A DNA stretch of 64,000 nt from Odoribacter sp. AF15-53 (GCF_003479425.1 NZ_QUHC01000006.1:220425-284424), one strand, 5' to 3'. Numbered from the stretch's first letter, positions 46,982 through 57,200 are shown. Translations and numbers: made by a program. Notes: generated by a model not told the origin, from the letters alone.

Positions 46982-49015
46982 ATGAGAAACCTTATCACAA
47001 TTATTACCTTACTGATGTTCAGCTACTCAGCCTTCGGACAAGGAGTAAATTTCGAACATCTCACATTTGACGAAGCTTTGGCCAAGGCTAAAGCAGAAAA
47101 CAAACCGATCTTCATGGATTGTTACACGAGTTGGTGCGGCCCTTGCAAGTATATGGCCGAGAAAGTTTTCACCCAAGAAAAAGCGGGAGAATTCTTTAAC
47201 CCGAAATTCGTGTGCGTGAAATTCGACATGGAAAAAGGAGAAGGACCGGAACTGGCAAAAAGATTCGAGATTAAAGCCTTCCCGACCTTCTTTATCCTTC
47301 GCCCGGACGGTAGCATGCAACACAAAATTGTCGGTGGTGGAGAACTGGAAGACTTTATCGCCCGTGTTGAAAAAGGGTTAAACGAGAAGACCTCCTTAGA
47401 TTACCTGAACAAAGCTTACGAAAAAGGGAAGATGAACAAGAAACAACTCATCGCCTATCAAATCGTTTTAAATGAAGCCTACGAGAAAAGCAAAAGCGAA
47501 GAAGTCAGCAAAAAACTGGATTCTATCCTAAAGGACAAAGACAAATTAAAAAAAGAATACTGGCCCATCATTAAGAAAAGCTCTTACGGGTCCGACAATT
47601 TCAAGTTTGTCATCAACAATCTGGCTACCTTTAACAAAAATATCGGTAAAAAAGAAGTAGACGCATTCCTGTCCGGTAAGATACACGGGGCAATCGGCAA
47701 CGCTTCACGCATCAACCCCAAAGATCCTCTATCCGTACTGAAGCAAGTTCAGGAAGATTTATCCAAAACAGATTTAGAAGATCAGGCACGATTAACCTTC
47801 ACGCTCGAATTGGCCTTAGCAGCGCAGGAAAAAGATGTCGACAAAGTCATCTCTTTAGCCGGACAAATCGAACATAATGAAAACAACGAACTCTGGGGTG
47901 TTTTCAATGCCATCAACAGCATCCGGGCGAATGCCACAAAAGAAGATTTGAAACGTCTCCTTCCCCTGGAAGAGAAATTCATATCCATCACCCCCGAAAA
48001 CAGCAAGGATTTCGTGAGAAATTATTTTGAAAATCTCTCCATCGCCACTCACGTGGGAGTCTATTTTCAGGACTTAACTTACGAGGAAGCGTTGAAAAAA
48101 GCCAAACAACAGCAAAAGAGACTCTTCATTGACTGCTACACCAGTTGGTGTGGTCCTTGTCAATACATGGCAAACAAAGTATTCACGCAAGAATCTGTCG
48201 GTGATTTTTTCAATAGCAACTTCATCTGCTTGAAATACGATATGGAAAAAGGGGAAGGCCCCGAATTAGGAAAAAAATTCGGAGTACGTGCCTACCCGAC
48301 ATTCGTCATCATAAACCCAGACGGCAGCATTCTCCACAAACTCGTGGGCGGTGGTGAAGGAGAACAATTCATCGGCCGTGTCAAAGAAGCATTTGATAAC
48401 GAAAAAGCACTCGGAACCTCGATCAAAAAATACAACGAAGGCTGTCGGGATAAAGCATTTTTGGCCTCATACGCCCAAACCTTACTCGGGCTTTACGATC
48501 CTTCAGCCAAAGATGTTGCCAACGAATTATTCAACTCGTTGAGTGATGAAGAACGGGTATCTCCCGACTACTGGTTTATCTTCGCCAAAAAAGAATTCAG
48601 CCCCAAAGGTTCGGCCGCCGAAAAGTTTTTATTAGCCAACCGGGCAAAATTCAATAACGCTAACGGCCAGGAAGTCGTAGACCTGCGCTTAAGCCAAGAC
48701 CTACAAAAACAACTCATGGAAATCCTTGCCACCAAAGGGCAAGCCATAGAAACCTCCAAATTCGACGAGATCACCAAAGAGATTAAAAGCCTGAAATTAA
48801 GCAACGAGAAATCATTACTGGGACTTGTTGCCATCGGTCGGGCTGTAAAGAATGGCAACATCGATCGTTTCCTGACTACCTGTGAAAGAGAAATGCCCAA
48901 GGTAAAAGCCAACAAACGTCAGCTGAATTATTACCTGTCACAACTCACCACCAGAGGAAGCGACGCACAGAAAGCCCGTTGGAATAAAATTGCAGAAAAA
49001 TACCTGCAACAATAA
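46982..49015 (+). CDS. Exported protein with two thioredoxin domains
   Basis: Starting at MRNLITIITLLMFSYSAFGQ (46982) gives 677 residues with a clear signal peptide; an ATG 18 bases upstream is less suitable. Two thioredoxin-fold domains, about 25-140 and 365-480, each hold YTSWCGPC (W51-C55 and W389-C393), the cis-proline PT strand and a GGGE loop. They are very alike, so they come from an internal duplication. Helical linkers of about 220 residues follow each. Both CGPC sites are intact, so redox activity in the periplasm is expected. It is the last gene of the ABC/RND series and may keep its exported parts in the right thiol state. A terminator follows. Confidence 0.88.
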   Translation: MRNLITIITLLMFSYSAFGQGVNFEHLTFDEALAKAKAENKPIFMDCYTSWCGPCKYMAEKVFTQEKAGEFFNPKFVCVKFDMEKGEGPELAKRFEIKAFPTFFILRPDGSMQHKIVGGGELEDFIARVEKGLNEKTSLDYLNKAYEKGKMNKKQLIAYQIVLNEAYEKSKSEEVSKKLDSILKDKDKLKKEYWPIIKKSSYGSDNFKFVINNLATFNKNIGKKEVDAFLSGKIHGAIGNASRINPKDPLSVLKQVQEDLSKTDLEDQARLTFTLELALAAQEKDVDKVISLAGQIEHNENNELWGVFNAINSIRANATKEDLKRLLPLEEKFISITPENSKDFVRNYFENLSIATHVGVYFQDLTYEEALKKAKQQQKRLFIDCYTSWCGPCQYMANKVFTQESVGDFFNSNFICLKYDMEKGEGPELGKKFGVRAYPTFVIINPDGSILHKLVGGGEGEQFIGRVKEAFDNEKALGTSIKKYNEGCRDKAFLASYAQTLLGLYDPSAKDVANELFNSLSDEERVSPDYWFIFAKKEFSPKGSAAEKFLLANRAKFNNANGQEVVDLRLSQDLQKQLMEILATKGQAIETSKFDEITKEIKSLKLSNEKSLLGLVAIGRAVKNGNIDRFLTTCEREMPKVKANKRQLNYYLSQLTTRGSDAQKARWNKIAEKYLQQ

Positions 49016-49046
49016 CCCGCCACCATTCAAGTGGCTATTACCATAA

Positions 49047-49079
49047 AAAGACTTCCCGAACAATTATCGGGAAGTCTTT
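49047..49079. terminator. Intrinsic terminator after the thioredoxin-domain gene
   Basis: AAAGACTTCCCGA (49047-49059) is exactly inverted at 49067-49079 around a seven-base loop. It lies between two convergent genes and can act on both strands, although the T-run is part of the stem. It overlaps no coding sequence on the plus strand and touches the stop region of the minus-strand gene. Confidence 0.85.
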
Positions 49080-49583
49080 CTATTTCCCTGGCTTATAATA
49101 TTTCGTGAAACATTCAAGCCTCTTCGTCTCCACCGGAATCCCTTTAGCCTTAATATCTTCTATCAACTCGTTATAACTCTTCGGATTCACCAAATCAATC
49201 ACGTACTGCCACGTACGCTTCTTTGTCTGTTTTGTAAACACCTGCATATAAGGTAAAGAACGGCCTCCGGCCCATCCGACCTTTACTTTCACGATATCCT
49301 GATATAAACATTCCTTCTTCCAAAAAGTATAAATACCATTCCTCAGCATCAACCGATCCTCTGCCAGTATCACGTAAAAATACTGAGATGGCATAAACAA
49401 AAAAACTAAAGCAAACATTCCTATCGGCAATAACACGAGTGGATGAAACTCATAACATTCACTATTATAAATAAAATCTATCGGGTAAGGCAAAAATAAC
49501 ACGAACAGAACCGACATCGGAATCACATAACATTTCGATGTCTCCGCTTTCCAAAATGGCCGACGAAATATTTTCATTTCCAA
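49080..49583 (-). CDS. Small membrane protein with a PH-like domain
   Basis: A 167-residue protein not firmly recognised. Two hydrophobic helices (about 20-38 and 50-64) are followed by a soluble beta-rich part: YFYVILAEDRLMLRNGIYTFWKKECLYQDIVKVKVGW, which resembles bacterial PH domains (EbsA/YdbS-like), and a C-terminal helix. The soluble part should be cytoplasmic. It stands alone; its end meets the terminator of the thioredoxin-domain gene. The function is unknown. Confidence 0.7.
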   Translation of the reverse strand: MEMKIFRRPFWKAETSKCYVIPMSVLFVLFLPYPIDFIYNSECYEFHPLVLLPIGMFALVFLFMPSQYFYVILAEDRLMLRNGIYTFWKKECLYQDIVKVKVGWAGGRSLPYMQVFTKQTKKRTWQYVIDLVNPKSYNELIEDIKAKGIPVETKRLECFTKYYKPGK

Positions 49584-49773
49584 TCCTTTTTAACCGTGAA
49601 ATGGCAAAAAAACGTAATAGTTCCCCAAACTTAACACCTTCAAAATCACATTACCAAGATACTGTAATAAAAAGTAAAATACAACAAAAAAACAATGAAA
49701 TCCTTTCCACGTAATGAATCAAGTCAAAATTTGCAACCTAAATCATAAAGTTACTCTATACAACCTTTTACCA

Positions 49774-52700
49774 CTATCCATTCTTCAATGCTTTTCTTTT
49801 AAGCACCCTCGCAAACGGCATCAATATAGGCATAAAGAACACCAAAGCAATGATCGAAAACAGCAAACCGCCCATTGTGCCGATCGCAAATGAAAACCAA
49901 AACTCTTCCGCTTTCGGTCCATCTATCAGAAACGGGACCAAGCCAAGTACGGTTGACAATATGGTCAATAAAACCGCTATTATCTTATGATTATAGGCCT
50001 TCACATAAAGCCGAACCGGATTAATTCGATTAAGTCTCTCAATATTTCTATTAACGAAACTATTATACTCATTGATCACGTAGATAGCCGCATTAACCAC
50101 CAAACCGCTCAACAAAACAAGTGATGCGAAACCACCCGTTCCAAAATTTACTCCCGAAAAATAAAATGTCAGGAAAGTACCTATGAACGAAATGGGTATC
50201 AATGAAATAATCACAAACGGTTGACGGAAGGACTCAAACAAAATCGAACAGGTAAAAAAGATGATCACGACAATCAGTAAAATCAGCCAATACTGAGATC
50301 CCCTGTCGTCATACCACCCAAAACTCTCGTTAACAGTCCTGAAACCAACAGGCAAAATCGCGTTTACTTCTTCGGTGGTTTGCTTGATAAACTTATCCGA
50401 CAAATCATACGATCCCATAAAATTAAAAGCGACCTGAAGCGAATACTCTTGATTGGTTTTAGTAATTCGAGTGGCAGCGTTTCGCTTACCCACCTCTCCA
50501 ATATGAGCATAACACACTTGTCTATCCCCTACTGTCAAATAGCTGTTCATCAAATGCCACACGTCAAACTTATCTCGCTCAGAGGAATGATAATCAATTG
50601 CAATCCGTTGATCCTTGTTACGATATGTACCAACTGCTCCTTCATCCATCAATGCGGCCAACGTCGAATAACACTGCCTCAAATTCAAATTGTTAAGAGC
50701 AATTTTTTCCATATCATATTTGATATACATCTCCGAAGCAGGTTCATCCCGCGATTGCCAGTAATCAGAGTTTCCCAATTCTATACCTACATCATTGACC
50801 CGCTTATTACTTTTAATCTTCTCTGCCACCATTTCAGCATATTTGTACAAGCGATCATAATTATACCCGCTCAACCCGATTCGGTGAGATTTATGCCCCA
50901 GTCCCAGCGAATTGGAGAATCCCCGCTCGCTAACTCCCGATGTTGTCCAATCCACACCACCAATCAGCAACGCTTCACGAATAACCTGCGATTCGAGGTA
51001 TTGAGGAAAAGCCCCATCTTTGTGTTCATCAGCAAACTCCACTTCAATAGAACCACTTTTACCGTCCACTCGTGTAACGAAACGTTTCACCTCCTTGAAT
51101 TTAGCTAGAAAATGATCCATTTGCCACATCTTTTGATTTAACACCACGGCATCATCCCCTTCGGTCAACTGGGCTGAAATATAAAGTTTCACGTCCCGTT
51201 CTTGTTGGGAAAAAGTACGTGACGAGTGTACCGACGAGAAGAGTCGCAATGTCCCGCCAACAACCTTCTCTAGCGGCTGCCGCAAAGTCCCTTGATAAAA
51301 ATTACTACCAATGGTTTTATTATAAACATCTTCATACCATTTTGGCTCTTGTTTCTCTCCCGTTCGATAATAATAATCACTTTTCCCCAATTTCGCGGGC
51401 AACAAATGAATCGGTATACCAAATGCAAGCACGAAAACGGTAATGTATATCCATTTCCGTTTTTGCGTAAAAACGATATACCGGGAGTAAAACCGACTCC
51501 ATCTCACGGTTCTTTTTAAACGACAATAACTTTTCTTCGCCTGTCGACGACAAAACCCGTTACGATCAATAATGGCCGGTACAAAAAAGAGCGCAACAAA
51601 CAAGGCCACGACTAAATTGATAATAATAATCGTGGAAAAATGATTCAACGCCCCCTTCACGTAATCAGGCATAAAAAAGACAATCACCAACGAGCCGATC
51701 GTGGTAAGCAGTGCCGCCAGAATAGCGATAAAAGCACTTCGATTGTGATAATAACTATAGTGATCAACCATCACGATAACAGTATCTATCATGATTCCGA
51801 ACGAGACGGCAACACCCGCCAACGAGATCAGATTAAGCTCAACATCAAACAGGTAATAAAAGATAACGGATATCAATACGTTGGCGAACAATGAAAGCGC
51901 TATGACAGAAAGATAACGCCCGCTTCGACTAACAATCCAAACAAACAGGAACAGGATCACCAGAGACAAAAAAGTACGTTTGACCAACTTTACGAGTTCC
52001 TCCCTCACCTCTTTAGCCGCATCATTGGTCAGTGTCACGTAAAATCCATCCGTCAGATTCGCCTGAATCTTTTCCATCCGTTCTCGCAGTTCGGCAGACG
52101 CCTTAATAACACTCGTCTCCGTGTCTGCAAAAATACTCAAGTATATCGTGTTAAGACCATTAATACGGTAGAAACTGGTTTCTTGTCGTTTTTTATAATC
52201 AAACTTAGCGATATCACTCAAATAGATGATCTTACCCTCTATCGTCGCTAGCGGGGTTTTACCAATATCCGAACCGAGCTGTTCGGTCTCCAATAATAAC
52301 GTGATACGTTCTTTATTCCCATACCGATCAATACGATCAACATCCCCGACAATAGAACGTTGTCCCAAGAAATTTTGAAGTCCCGACACGATGACATTAG
52401 GTTCAAGACCGTATCCTTGCAATTCTATCGGATTATACTCGATATCCAAATAAAGCGGCATGGCTCCCCCAACAGACACATCCCGGACATAATCAATTTG
52501 CGTGAGATAAGGTTTAATATTCCGCTCGACATAGTCTTTTATATCAGCGGGATCCATATCGGCATTGATAATATAAGACAAAACCTGTTGCGTGTTCGGT
52601 TTGAGACCGCCACTGATATTCCCGCCTTGCAAATAAAGACTACCCGCTCCCTCCGGCAACTTCCCGGCGATCTGTTTCAACAAAGACGATATTTCAAAAC

Positions 52701-53031
52701 GCACGGCCGACACATTGACTTTCTCCTTCAGCACAACAGTCACACTTCCGCTTCCTTGTGATGACATGGAGGTCGTTTTTTCAACCCCGACCACGGACGA
52801 TACCAACCCCTCTACTTTAGAAGTGATCTCCTGTTCGATAACCCGTTGCGACGCTCCCGGCCAACTAAACGAGATACTCAACCTCTTACCCTGTTCAGGA
52901 GTGGGATGATAGGCAATCCGCAACAGTGGGATTAAGGCACCTCCAATCACCATCAACACTGCCATAATCAAGATAAGTGAAAAAGAAGGTATGCATTCTA
53001 AAAATCCCTTTTTCTTTATATCATTACTCAT
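49774..53031 (-). CDS. RND efflux permease, divergent subunit
   Basis: A 1085-residue RND protein with the standard two-repeat plan. The first loop has RLSISFSWPGASQRVIEQEI. TM4 reads GVAVSFGIMIDTVIVMVDHY, with Asp416 followed by Thr and a further Asp423. TM10 reads GLVVNAAIYVINEYNSF, without the Asp/Lys pattern of its neighbour. About 50 extra residues and a basic RQAKKSYCRLKR loop lie between TM6 and TM7. It is the last gene of the minus-strand series and follows another RND permease by five bases. The deviating helix residues suggest that the two form a mixed trimer in which this one may be less active in proton transport. Confidence 0.92.
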   Translation of the reverse strand: MSNDIKKKGFLECIPSFSLILIMAVLMVIGGALIPLLRIAYHPTPEQGKRLSISFSWPGASQRVIEQEITSKVEGLVSSVVGVEKTTSMSSQGSGSVTVVLKEKVNVSAVRFEISSLLKQIAGKLPEGAGSLYLQGGNISGGLKPNTQQVLSYIINADMDPADIKDYVERNIKPYLTQIDYVRDVSVGGAMPLYLDIEYNPIELQGYGLEPNVIVSGLQNFLGQRSIVGDVDRIDRYGNKERITLLLETEQLGSDIGKTPLATIEGKIIYLSDIAKFDYKKRQETSFYRINGLNTIYLSIFADTETSVIKASAELRERMEKIQANLTDGFYVTLTNDAAKEVREELVKLVKRTFLSLVILFLFVWIVSRSGRYLSVIALSLFANVLISVIFYYLFDVELNLISLAGVAVSFGIMIDTVIVMVDHYSYYHNRSAFIAILAALLTTIGSLVIVFFMPDYVKGALNHFSTIIIINLVVALFVALFFVPAIIDRNGFCRRQAKKSYCRLKRTVRWSRFYSRYIVFTQKRKWIYITVFVLAFGIPIHLLPAKLGKSDYYYRTGEKQEPKWYEDVYNKTIGSNFYQGTLRQPLEKVVGGTLRLFSSVHSSRTFSQQERDVKLYISAQLTEGDDAVVLNQKMWQMDHFLAKFKEVKRFVTRVDGKSGSIEVEFADEHKDGAFPQYLESQVIREALLIGGVDWTTSGVSERGFSNSLGLGHKSHRIGLSGYNYDRLYKYAEMVAEKIKSNKRVNDVGIELGNSDYWQSRDEPASEMYIKYDMEKIALNNLNLRQCYSTLAALMDEGAVGTYRNKDQRIAIDYHSSERDKFDVWHLMNSYLTVGDRQVCYAHIGEVGKRNAATRITKTNQEYSLQVAFNFMGSYDLSDKFIKQTTEEVNAILPVGFRTVNESFGWYDDRGSQYWLILLIVVIIFFTCSILFESFRQPFVIISLIPISFIGTFLTFYFSGVNFGTGGFASLVLLSGLVVNAAIYVINEYNSFVNRNIERLNRINPVRLYVKAYNHKIIAVLLTILSTVLGLVPFLIDGPKAEEFWFSFAIGTMGGLLFSIIALVFFMPILMPFARVLKRKALKNG

Positions 53032-53036
53032 AAGAA

Positions 53037-56000
53037 TCAGCGTTTACGGTAGATTATATAATAGATCAGTGGGATAAAGAACAAACTAACAATCGTCCCG
53101 ACACTCATACCGATAATAATAGAGAGCGATAACGGATATTGCAGGTCAGACCCCATATCTACCCGGTTCAAGAAAGGGGCGATAGCCAATATCGTCGTTA
53201 GTGAAGTCATGATAATCGGTTTCAACCGACTATGTCCACCGGTAAAAACAGCTCTTAACAAAGACATGCCACTCTTTCGCAAGCGATTGATCGTATCTAC
53301 TTTGAGAATCGAGTCATTGATAATAATACCACTCATCACGACAAGACCGATCATCGACATGATATTCAGACTCTCGCCAAATAACCAGAGACCAAACAAA
53401 ACGAAGAAGACATCCACCACGATCTCCGACAGGATAATAAGCGGTTGTATGACACTTTCAAACTGTGCGGCCAAGATAAAATAGAGCAACGAAATTGCAA
53501 CCAACAAGATCACTATCAACTCCCGGATCGTTTCTCGACTGGAAAAATACTCACCCGTAAAAGTCACAAAAAAGTCCTGATCCTCCTTAACAATCTCCTC
53601 CACGGTCCCCATTACCCGTCTGACATCACGATCTTCCACGTCAAGCACGATCGGGTAATAATCCCCACCACTGCCGGAATAGAGCTTTTTAAAATCCTCA
53701 CCTTTCGTCTCACGAATCACCATCGAAAGAGGGATTTCGACACCATTACGGTTACGCACCTTACCCGATAGAATATCCGAAGCCTCGGCCTGCGTGTCTC
53801 CCGTTGTCACGGGCACCGAATAGCCCCCCTGATTAATACGGAACAACGTGTTCTGGCTAATAATATTTTTCATCTTCCCGTAAATATCGCTAAACGTGAT
53901 TTCATGAATTGCCATAGCCTCCACGTCAGCTATATAACGAATATTTTGCTCCATCACTGCCGGGGGAATCTGCACGTCCGGTAAGGCTTTTTCAATCTTG
54001 TCAACCACACGTGTCACCTGTTCTACCGTCGGGGCTTGCCCCTCTTTACTATGCAATTGCGCCACGAGTGTACTCCCCTTTTCCGCAAATATCATGTTGA
54101 AAATATTACCGGAAACTTGAAAAGAAACTTGAGCTTTCGGGTAATTCGAGGCCACGTAATCTGAAATCTCCCGTTCTATCCGTACCAAAGTTGCGGGATC
54201 TTTGGCTTTAATATAGACCACGCTCTCGGAAGGAGTTATCTCCTTGGTGTGTGACATCAAAAACTGTTGGACACCAACCATCGACGTCGTTTGCAACACA
54301 AGACTATCCACTTGTGACAACAACCTGTAAACTCGCAGATCATTCTCTTCCAAAGAAATACCGCTATTCCAATCAATTGTCAGGATCGTATCGTCATGCG
54401 ATATTTTAGGCAGACGACTTTTTTCCACCATCTGGTAAACGAAATAAGTGAGCGGGATAAGTAACATGAAACAAGTAATCATCAACCGACCGTGACGCAA
54501 CGTCCACTTCAGCCCGATCTCGTAAGGACGATAGTAGTTAAACGTGAAAAACTTAGCGATGAATCGATTTTCCGTATGCGATGACAACTTACGATACATC
54601 AGGTAGAAATAAACCGGCAAAACGAGTACCGACACCAGCAACGAAGCGAACAGGGCTACCGTAACGGCCATGGCTTGATCATAAAAAAGCGCACCCGCCG
54701 TACCACTTAAAAAGATAAGCGGTAAAAAAACCGAACAGGTCGTCAGTACACTACTCAACATCGGAGTAAAAACCTCACCGACCGCCTTGGCAATAGAATC
54801 CCGGAGTTCCATACCCGCTTTCCATTTTTGGAAGATATTGTCTATAACGATAATCGAATTATCAACCATCATTCCCGTACCGAGAATTAACCCCGAAAGC
54901 GATATGATATTCAACGATATATTCAGCACGTGAAAAGCCAGAAGCGTGACAACAAGCGACAACGGAATAGTAATAACAATCAATACCGGTGAACGCAAAT
55001 CTTTCATGAACAAGAAGATAATCAACGCGGCCAGTATAGCACCAATCAGCAGATTACTATTCAGATTATCAATAGAATAAGATAATAACTTCGTCTGATC
55101 CCTGGTCAACTCAAAACGAATATTGGGATATTCTTTCTCCAAATCGGTAATGAGCGTGGCTATACTTTCTTGCAAATCCGCCATCTTGGCATCATTCTGT
55201 TTGATAATCGCCAGCGAAATAGCGGGATAATCACCGCTACGAACCAACCCGTTCCGTTTTGCCGGGCGTTCCACGATTTCACACAGTTCTTTAAAACGAT
55301 AGACCCGCCCGTTGTGATTGATATATATATTCTCGATATCTTCTTTAGAGATAATTCGGGAATCAAAATGAATACTGTAACGATATTCCCCGTCTTTGAT
55401 ACTCAACGCCCCCAAGGATACGTTATTATTATTAATTGCGTTTTCAAGCAGGCTAACGCCTACCCCCATGGAAGTCAGTTTCGTGTAATCGGGGATACAA
55501 AGCAATTCCGGGGTTACAACACCGCTGATATCAACCATGGCCGTCTGCGGCAATTGCTCTATACGTTTCGCGATAACGTCTCGGGCAAATTGCCCCAGTT
55601 CACTAAAATCAATTCCCGCTTCCCGTGGCTTGTCTCGTTCTTTCGGGGCCCCGCTTTTCAACGACAGGTTGAGATAGAATGCCGGGATATCAGTTATACT
55701 GGCCTTGATCACTTTCGGACGCTCCACGTCCTTGGGCAGTGTCGCCACAGCACGATCCAACTTCTCGTTAACGTCAATAAAAATGATATCAATATTGCTA
55801 TTCGGTTCAAAATCCATGTAAATAGCCCCCGCATCCGCCCGTGCTTCTGCGGTTATATTCTTCAGTCCCGTCACCTGCGACAACTGGTTTTTCAGCGGTT
55901 TCAAAAGAGTATTATCCACCTCTCGAACCGATAAACCGGGAGCCGAAACCTGAATCGTGATCTGTGGAATATCAATAGCAGGCATAAGCGACACGGGCAA

Positions 56001-56087
56001 GTATCCCATCGCCACGATACTCAATACCACGATCGCGACAACACTCATCGTGACCCCAATGGGACGTTTCAACAATTCCTTTATCAT
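53037..56087 (-). CDS. RND efflux permease, canonical subunit
   Basis: A 1016-residue RND permease. It starts KELLKRPIGVTMSVVAIVVL; the first loop has IDIPQITIQVSAPGLSVREVD. TM4 is ILGTGMMVDNSIIVIDNIF with Asp409, and TM10 is GIIINDSILKVDTINRLRKSG, with an Asp one turn away, so the proton path looks intact. Two bases separate it from the adaptor gene, and five from the divergent permease. The pair resembles MdtB/MdtC or CusA-type double systems. It should span the inner membrane and dock on the adaptor; no substrate motif is recognisable. Confidence 0.93.
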   Translation of the reverse strand: MIKELLKRPIGVTMSVVAIVVLSIVAMGYLPVSLMPAIDIPQITIQVSAPGLSVREVDNTLLKPLKNQLSQVTGLKNITAEARADAGAIYMDFEPNSNIDIIFIDVNEKLDRAVATLPKDVERPKVIKASITDIPAFYLNLSLKSGAPKERDKPREAGIDFSELGQFARDVIAKRIEQLPQTAMVDISGVVTPELLCIPDYTKLTSMGVGVSLLENAINNNNVSLGALSIKDGEYRYSIHFDSRIISKEDIENIYINHNGRVYRFKELCEIVERPAKRNGLVRSGDYPAISLAIIKQNDAKMADLQESIATLITDLEKEYPNIRFELTRDQTKLLSYSIDNLNSNLLIGAILAALIIFLFMKDLRSPVLIVITIPLSLVVTLLAFHVLNISLNIISLSGLILGTGMMVDNSIIVIDNIFQKWKAGMELRDSIAKAVGEVFTPMLSSVLTTCSVFLPLIFLSGTAGALFYDQAMAVTVALFASLLVSVLVLPVYFYLMYRKLSSHTENRFIAKFFTFNYYRPYEIGLKWTLRHGRLMITCFMLLIPLTYFVYQMVEKSRLPKISHDDTILTIDWNSGISLEENDLRVYRLLSQVDSLVLQTTSMVGVQQFLMSHTKEITPSESVVYIKAKDPATLVRIEREISDYVASNYPKAQVSFQVSGNIFNMIFAEKGSTLVAQLHSKEGQAPTVEQVTRVVDKIEKALPDVQIPPAVMEQNIRYIADVEAMAIHEITFSDIYGKMKNIISQNTLFRINQGGYSVPVTTGDTQAEASDILSGKVRNRNGVEIPLSMVIRETKGEDFKKLYSGSGGDYYPIVLDVEDRDVRRVMGTVEEIVKEDQDFFVTFTGEYFSSRETIRELIVILLVAISLLYFILAAQFESVIQPLIILSEIVVDVFFVLFGLWLFGESLNIMSMIGLVVMSGIIINDSILKVDTINRLRKSGMSLLRAVFTGGHSRLKPIIMTSLTTILAIAPFLNRVDMGSDLQYPLSLSIIIGMSVGTIVSLFFIPLIYYIIYRKR

Positions 56088-56089
56088 TA

Positions 56090-57181
56090 TTACCGCTTAT
56101 TATTAGGTGTCACATCCGTTCCGTCAGCAAGATTCAAGTTATTCGAGGTAATCACGACATCATTTTCCGAAATAGAAGTTTGTTTCTTTTCACTACCCGT
56201 GACCACGTGAGAATCGATATTCGACATCACGACATCGACATACGTCCAGACCGCTTTACCATCCCGATAACAGAAAATAACCTGAAAACCATCCCGCAAC
56301 ACCACCGCATCCTTCGGAACCACGAAACTATTCTTAATCTCTCGTTCCAACACGATTTTAACGTTCATACCCTCTATCAGATACCTGTCAGCGTTGCGCA
56401 CTCTTGCACGAATCTTCACCTGTCCGTGTTCATCAATCAAGGGATTTATCTCCGTCACGTCCCCGTAAAACGTCTTTTTATCATTAATAAACGGGATAAT
56501 CTTAACATGTTGCTTTTGTGCCACTTCCTCTATCTCCGCTTCCAATATGCTGAACTCGACATCAAAATACGAATCATCAATCAACGTGCACAATTTATTG
56601 GCAGAACGATCATACACCTTGGCATCCAGGTTGGCAACACGCCCGCTAAAAGGGGCAATCAAATAACACCCTTCCAGACGACGTTTTGCCGCTTCCAATT
56701 GATCCACCGCATTATCATAGCCGGACGAAATTTTCATATTACGCAAGATTGTTGCCGGAACTGCCGTCGTATCTGCCGAGTATCCCTGCCCGATCAATTT
56801 GTCCTGCAAATCGATATTAGCTTTCTCCATTGCCCGGCGACTCTTTTCCAATTCCACCATTGCCTCTTTGTTATCTAAAGTCGCCAGCACCGCCCCCTTT
56901 TTCACATATCCCCCGTTTACCTCGTTTATCGCGGTAATCACACCCGTACCGTCAAAACTAAGATCACTCTTAAAAACAGCACGTAATTTCCCGTTACACA
57001 CGATTTGCTTCTGAAAAGTACGTTTTTTCAGTACCAGCGTGTCAACCGTGATTAACTGGCTTTGCCCTTCACTTTTACCGATTTCTTTTTCATCTTTCTT
57101 TTTTTCATTACCGCAAGCGATCACACCCGACACGATAACACTCAACAACAGACTTCTATATAGATTCATTTTCATCATCAT
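56090..57181 (-). CDS. RND efflux periplasmic adaptor, lipoprotein
   Basis: A 363-residue membrane-fusion protein. The lipoprotein signal ends VIAC (Cys23). The lipoyl half-motifs GTGVITAINEVNGGYVKKGAVLATLDN and LIAPFSGRVANLDAKVYDRS flank a helical hairpin of about 70 residues (about 103-170). The beta-barrel part includes HGQVKIRARV. A methionine-rich start (MMMKMN) leaves the exact start codon open by a few residues. It lies 19 bases after TolC and two before the first RND gene, so stoichiometric expression is likely. It should bridge both RND permeases to the TolC-like protein. Confidence 0.93.
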   Translation of the reverse strand: MMMKMNLYRSLLLSVIVSGVIACGNEKKKDEKEIGKSEGQSQLITVDTLVLKKRTFQKQIVCNGKLRAVFKSDLSFDGTGVITAINEVNGGYVKKGAVLATLDNKEAMVELEKSRRAMEKANIDLQDKLIGQGYSADTTAVPATILRNMKISSGYDNAVDQLEAAKRRLEGCYLIAPFSGRVANLDAKVYDRSANKLCTLIDDSYFDVEFSILEAEIEEVAQKQHVKIIPFINDKKTFYGDVTEINPLIDEHGQVKIRARVRNADRYLIEGMNVKIVLEREIKNSFVVPKDAVVLRDGFQVIFCYRDGKAVWTYVDVVMSNIDSHVVTGSEKKQTSISENDVVITSNNLNLADGTDVTPNNKR

Positions 57182-57200
57182 TAGTATTTTTCACGAGTAA

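Noticed and set aside
50380..51108. Open frame of 242 codons antisense to the divergent RND permease
   Set aside because: It lies fully within a clear RND gene and its translation shows no family features.
55170..55934. Long open frame antisense to the canonical RND permease (254 codons)
   Set aside because: Composition is that of a shadow frame, with no domain or start signal, while the minus-strand RND gene is strongly supported.
56180..56878. Open frame of 232 codons antisense to the adaptor gene
   Set aside because: The adaptor has lipobox and lipoyl motifs; the antisense frame has none.
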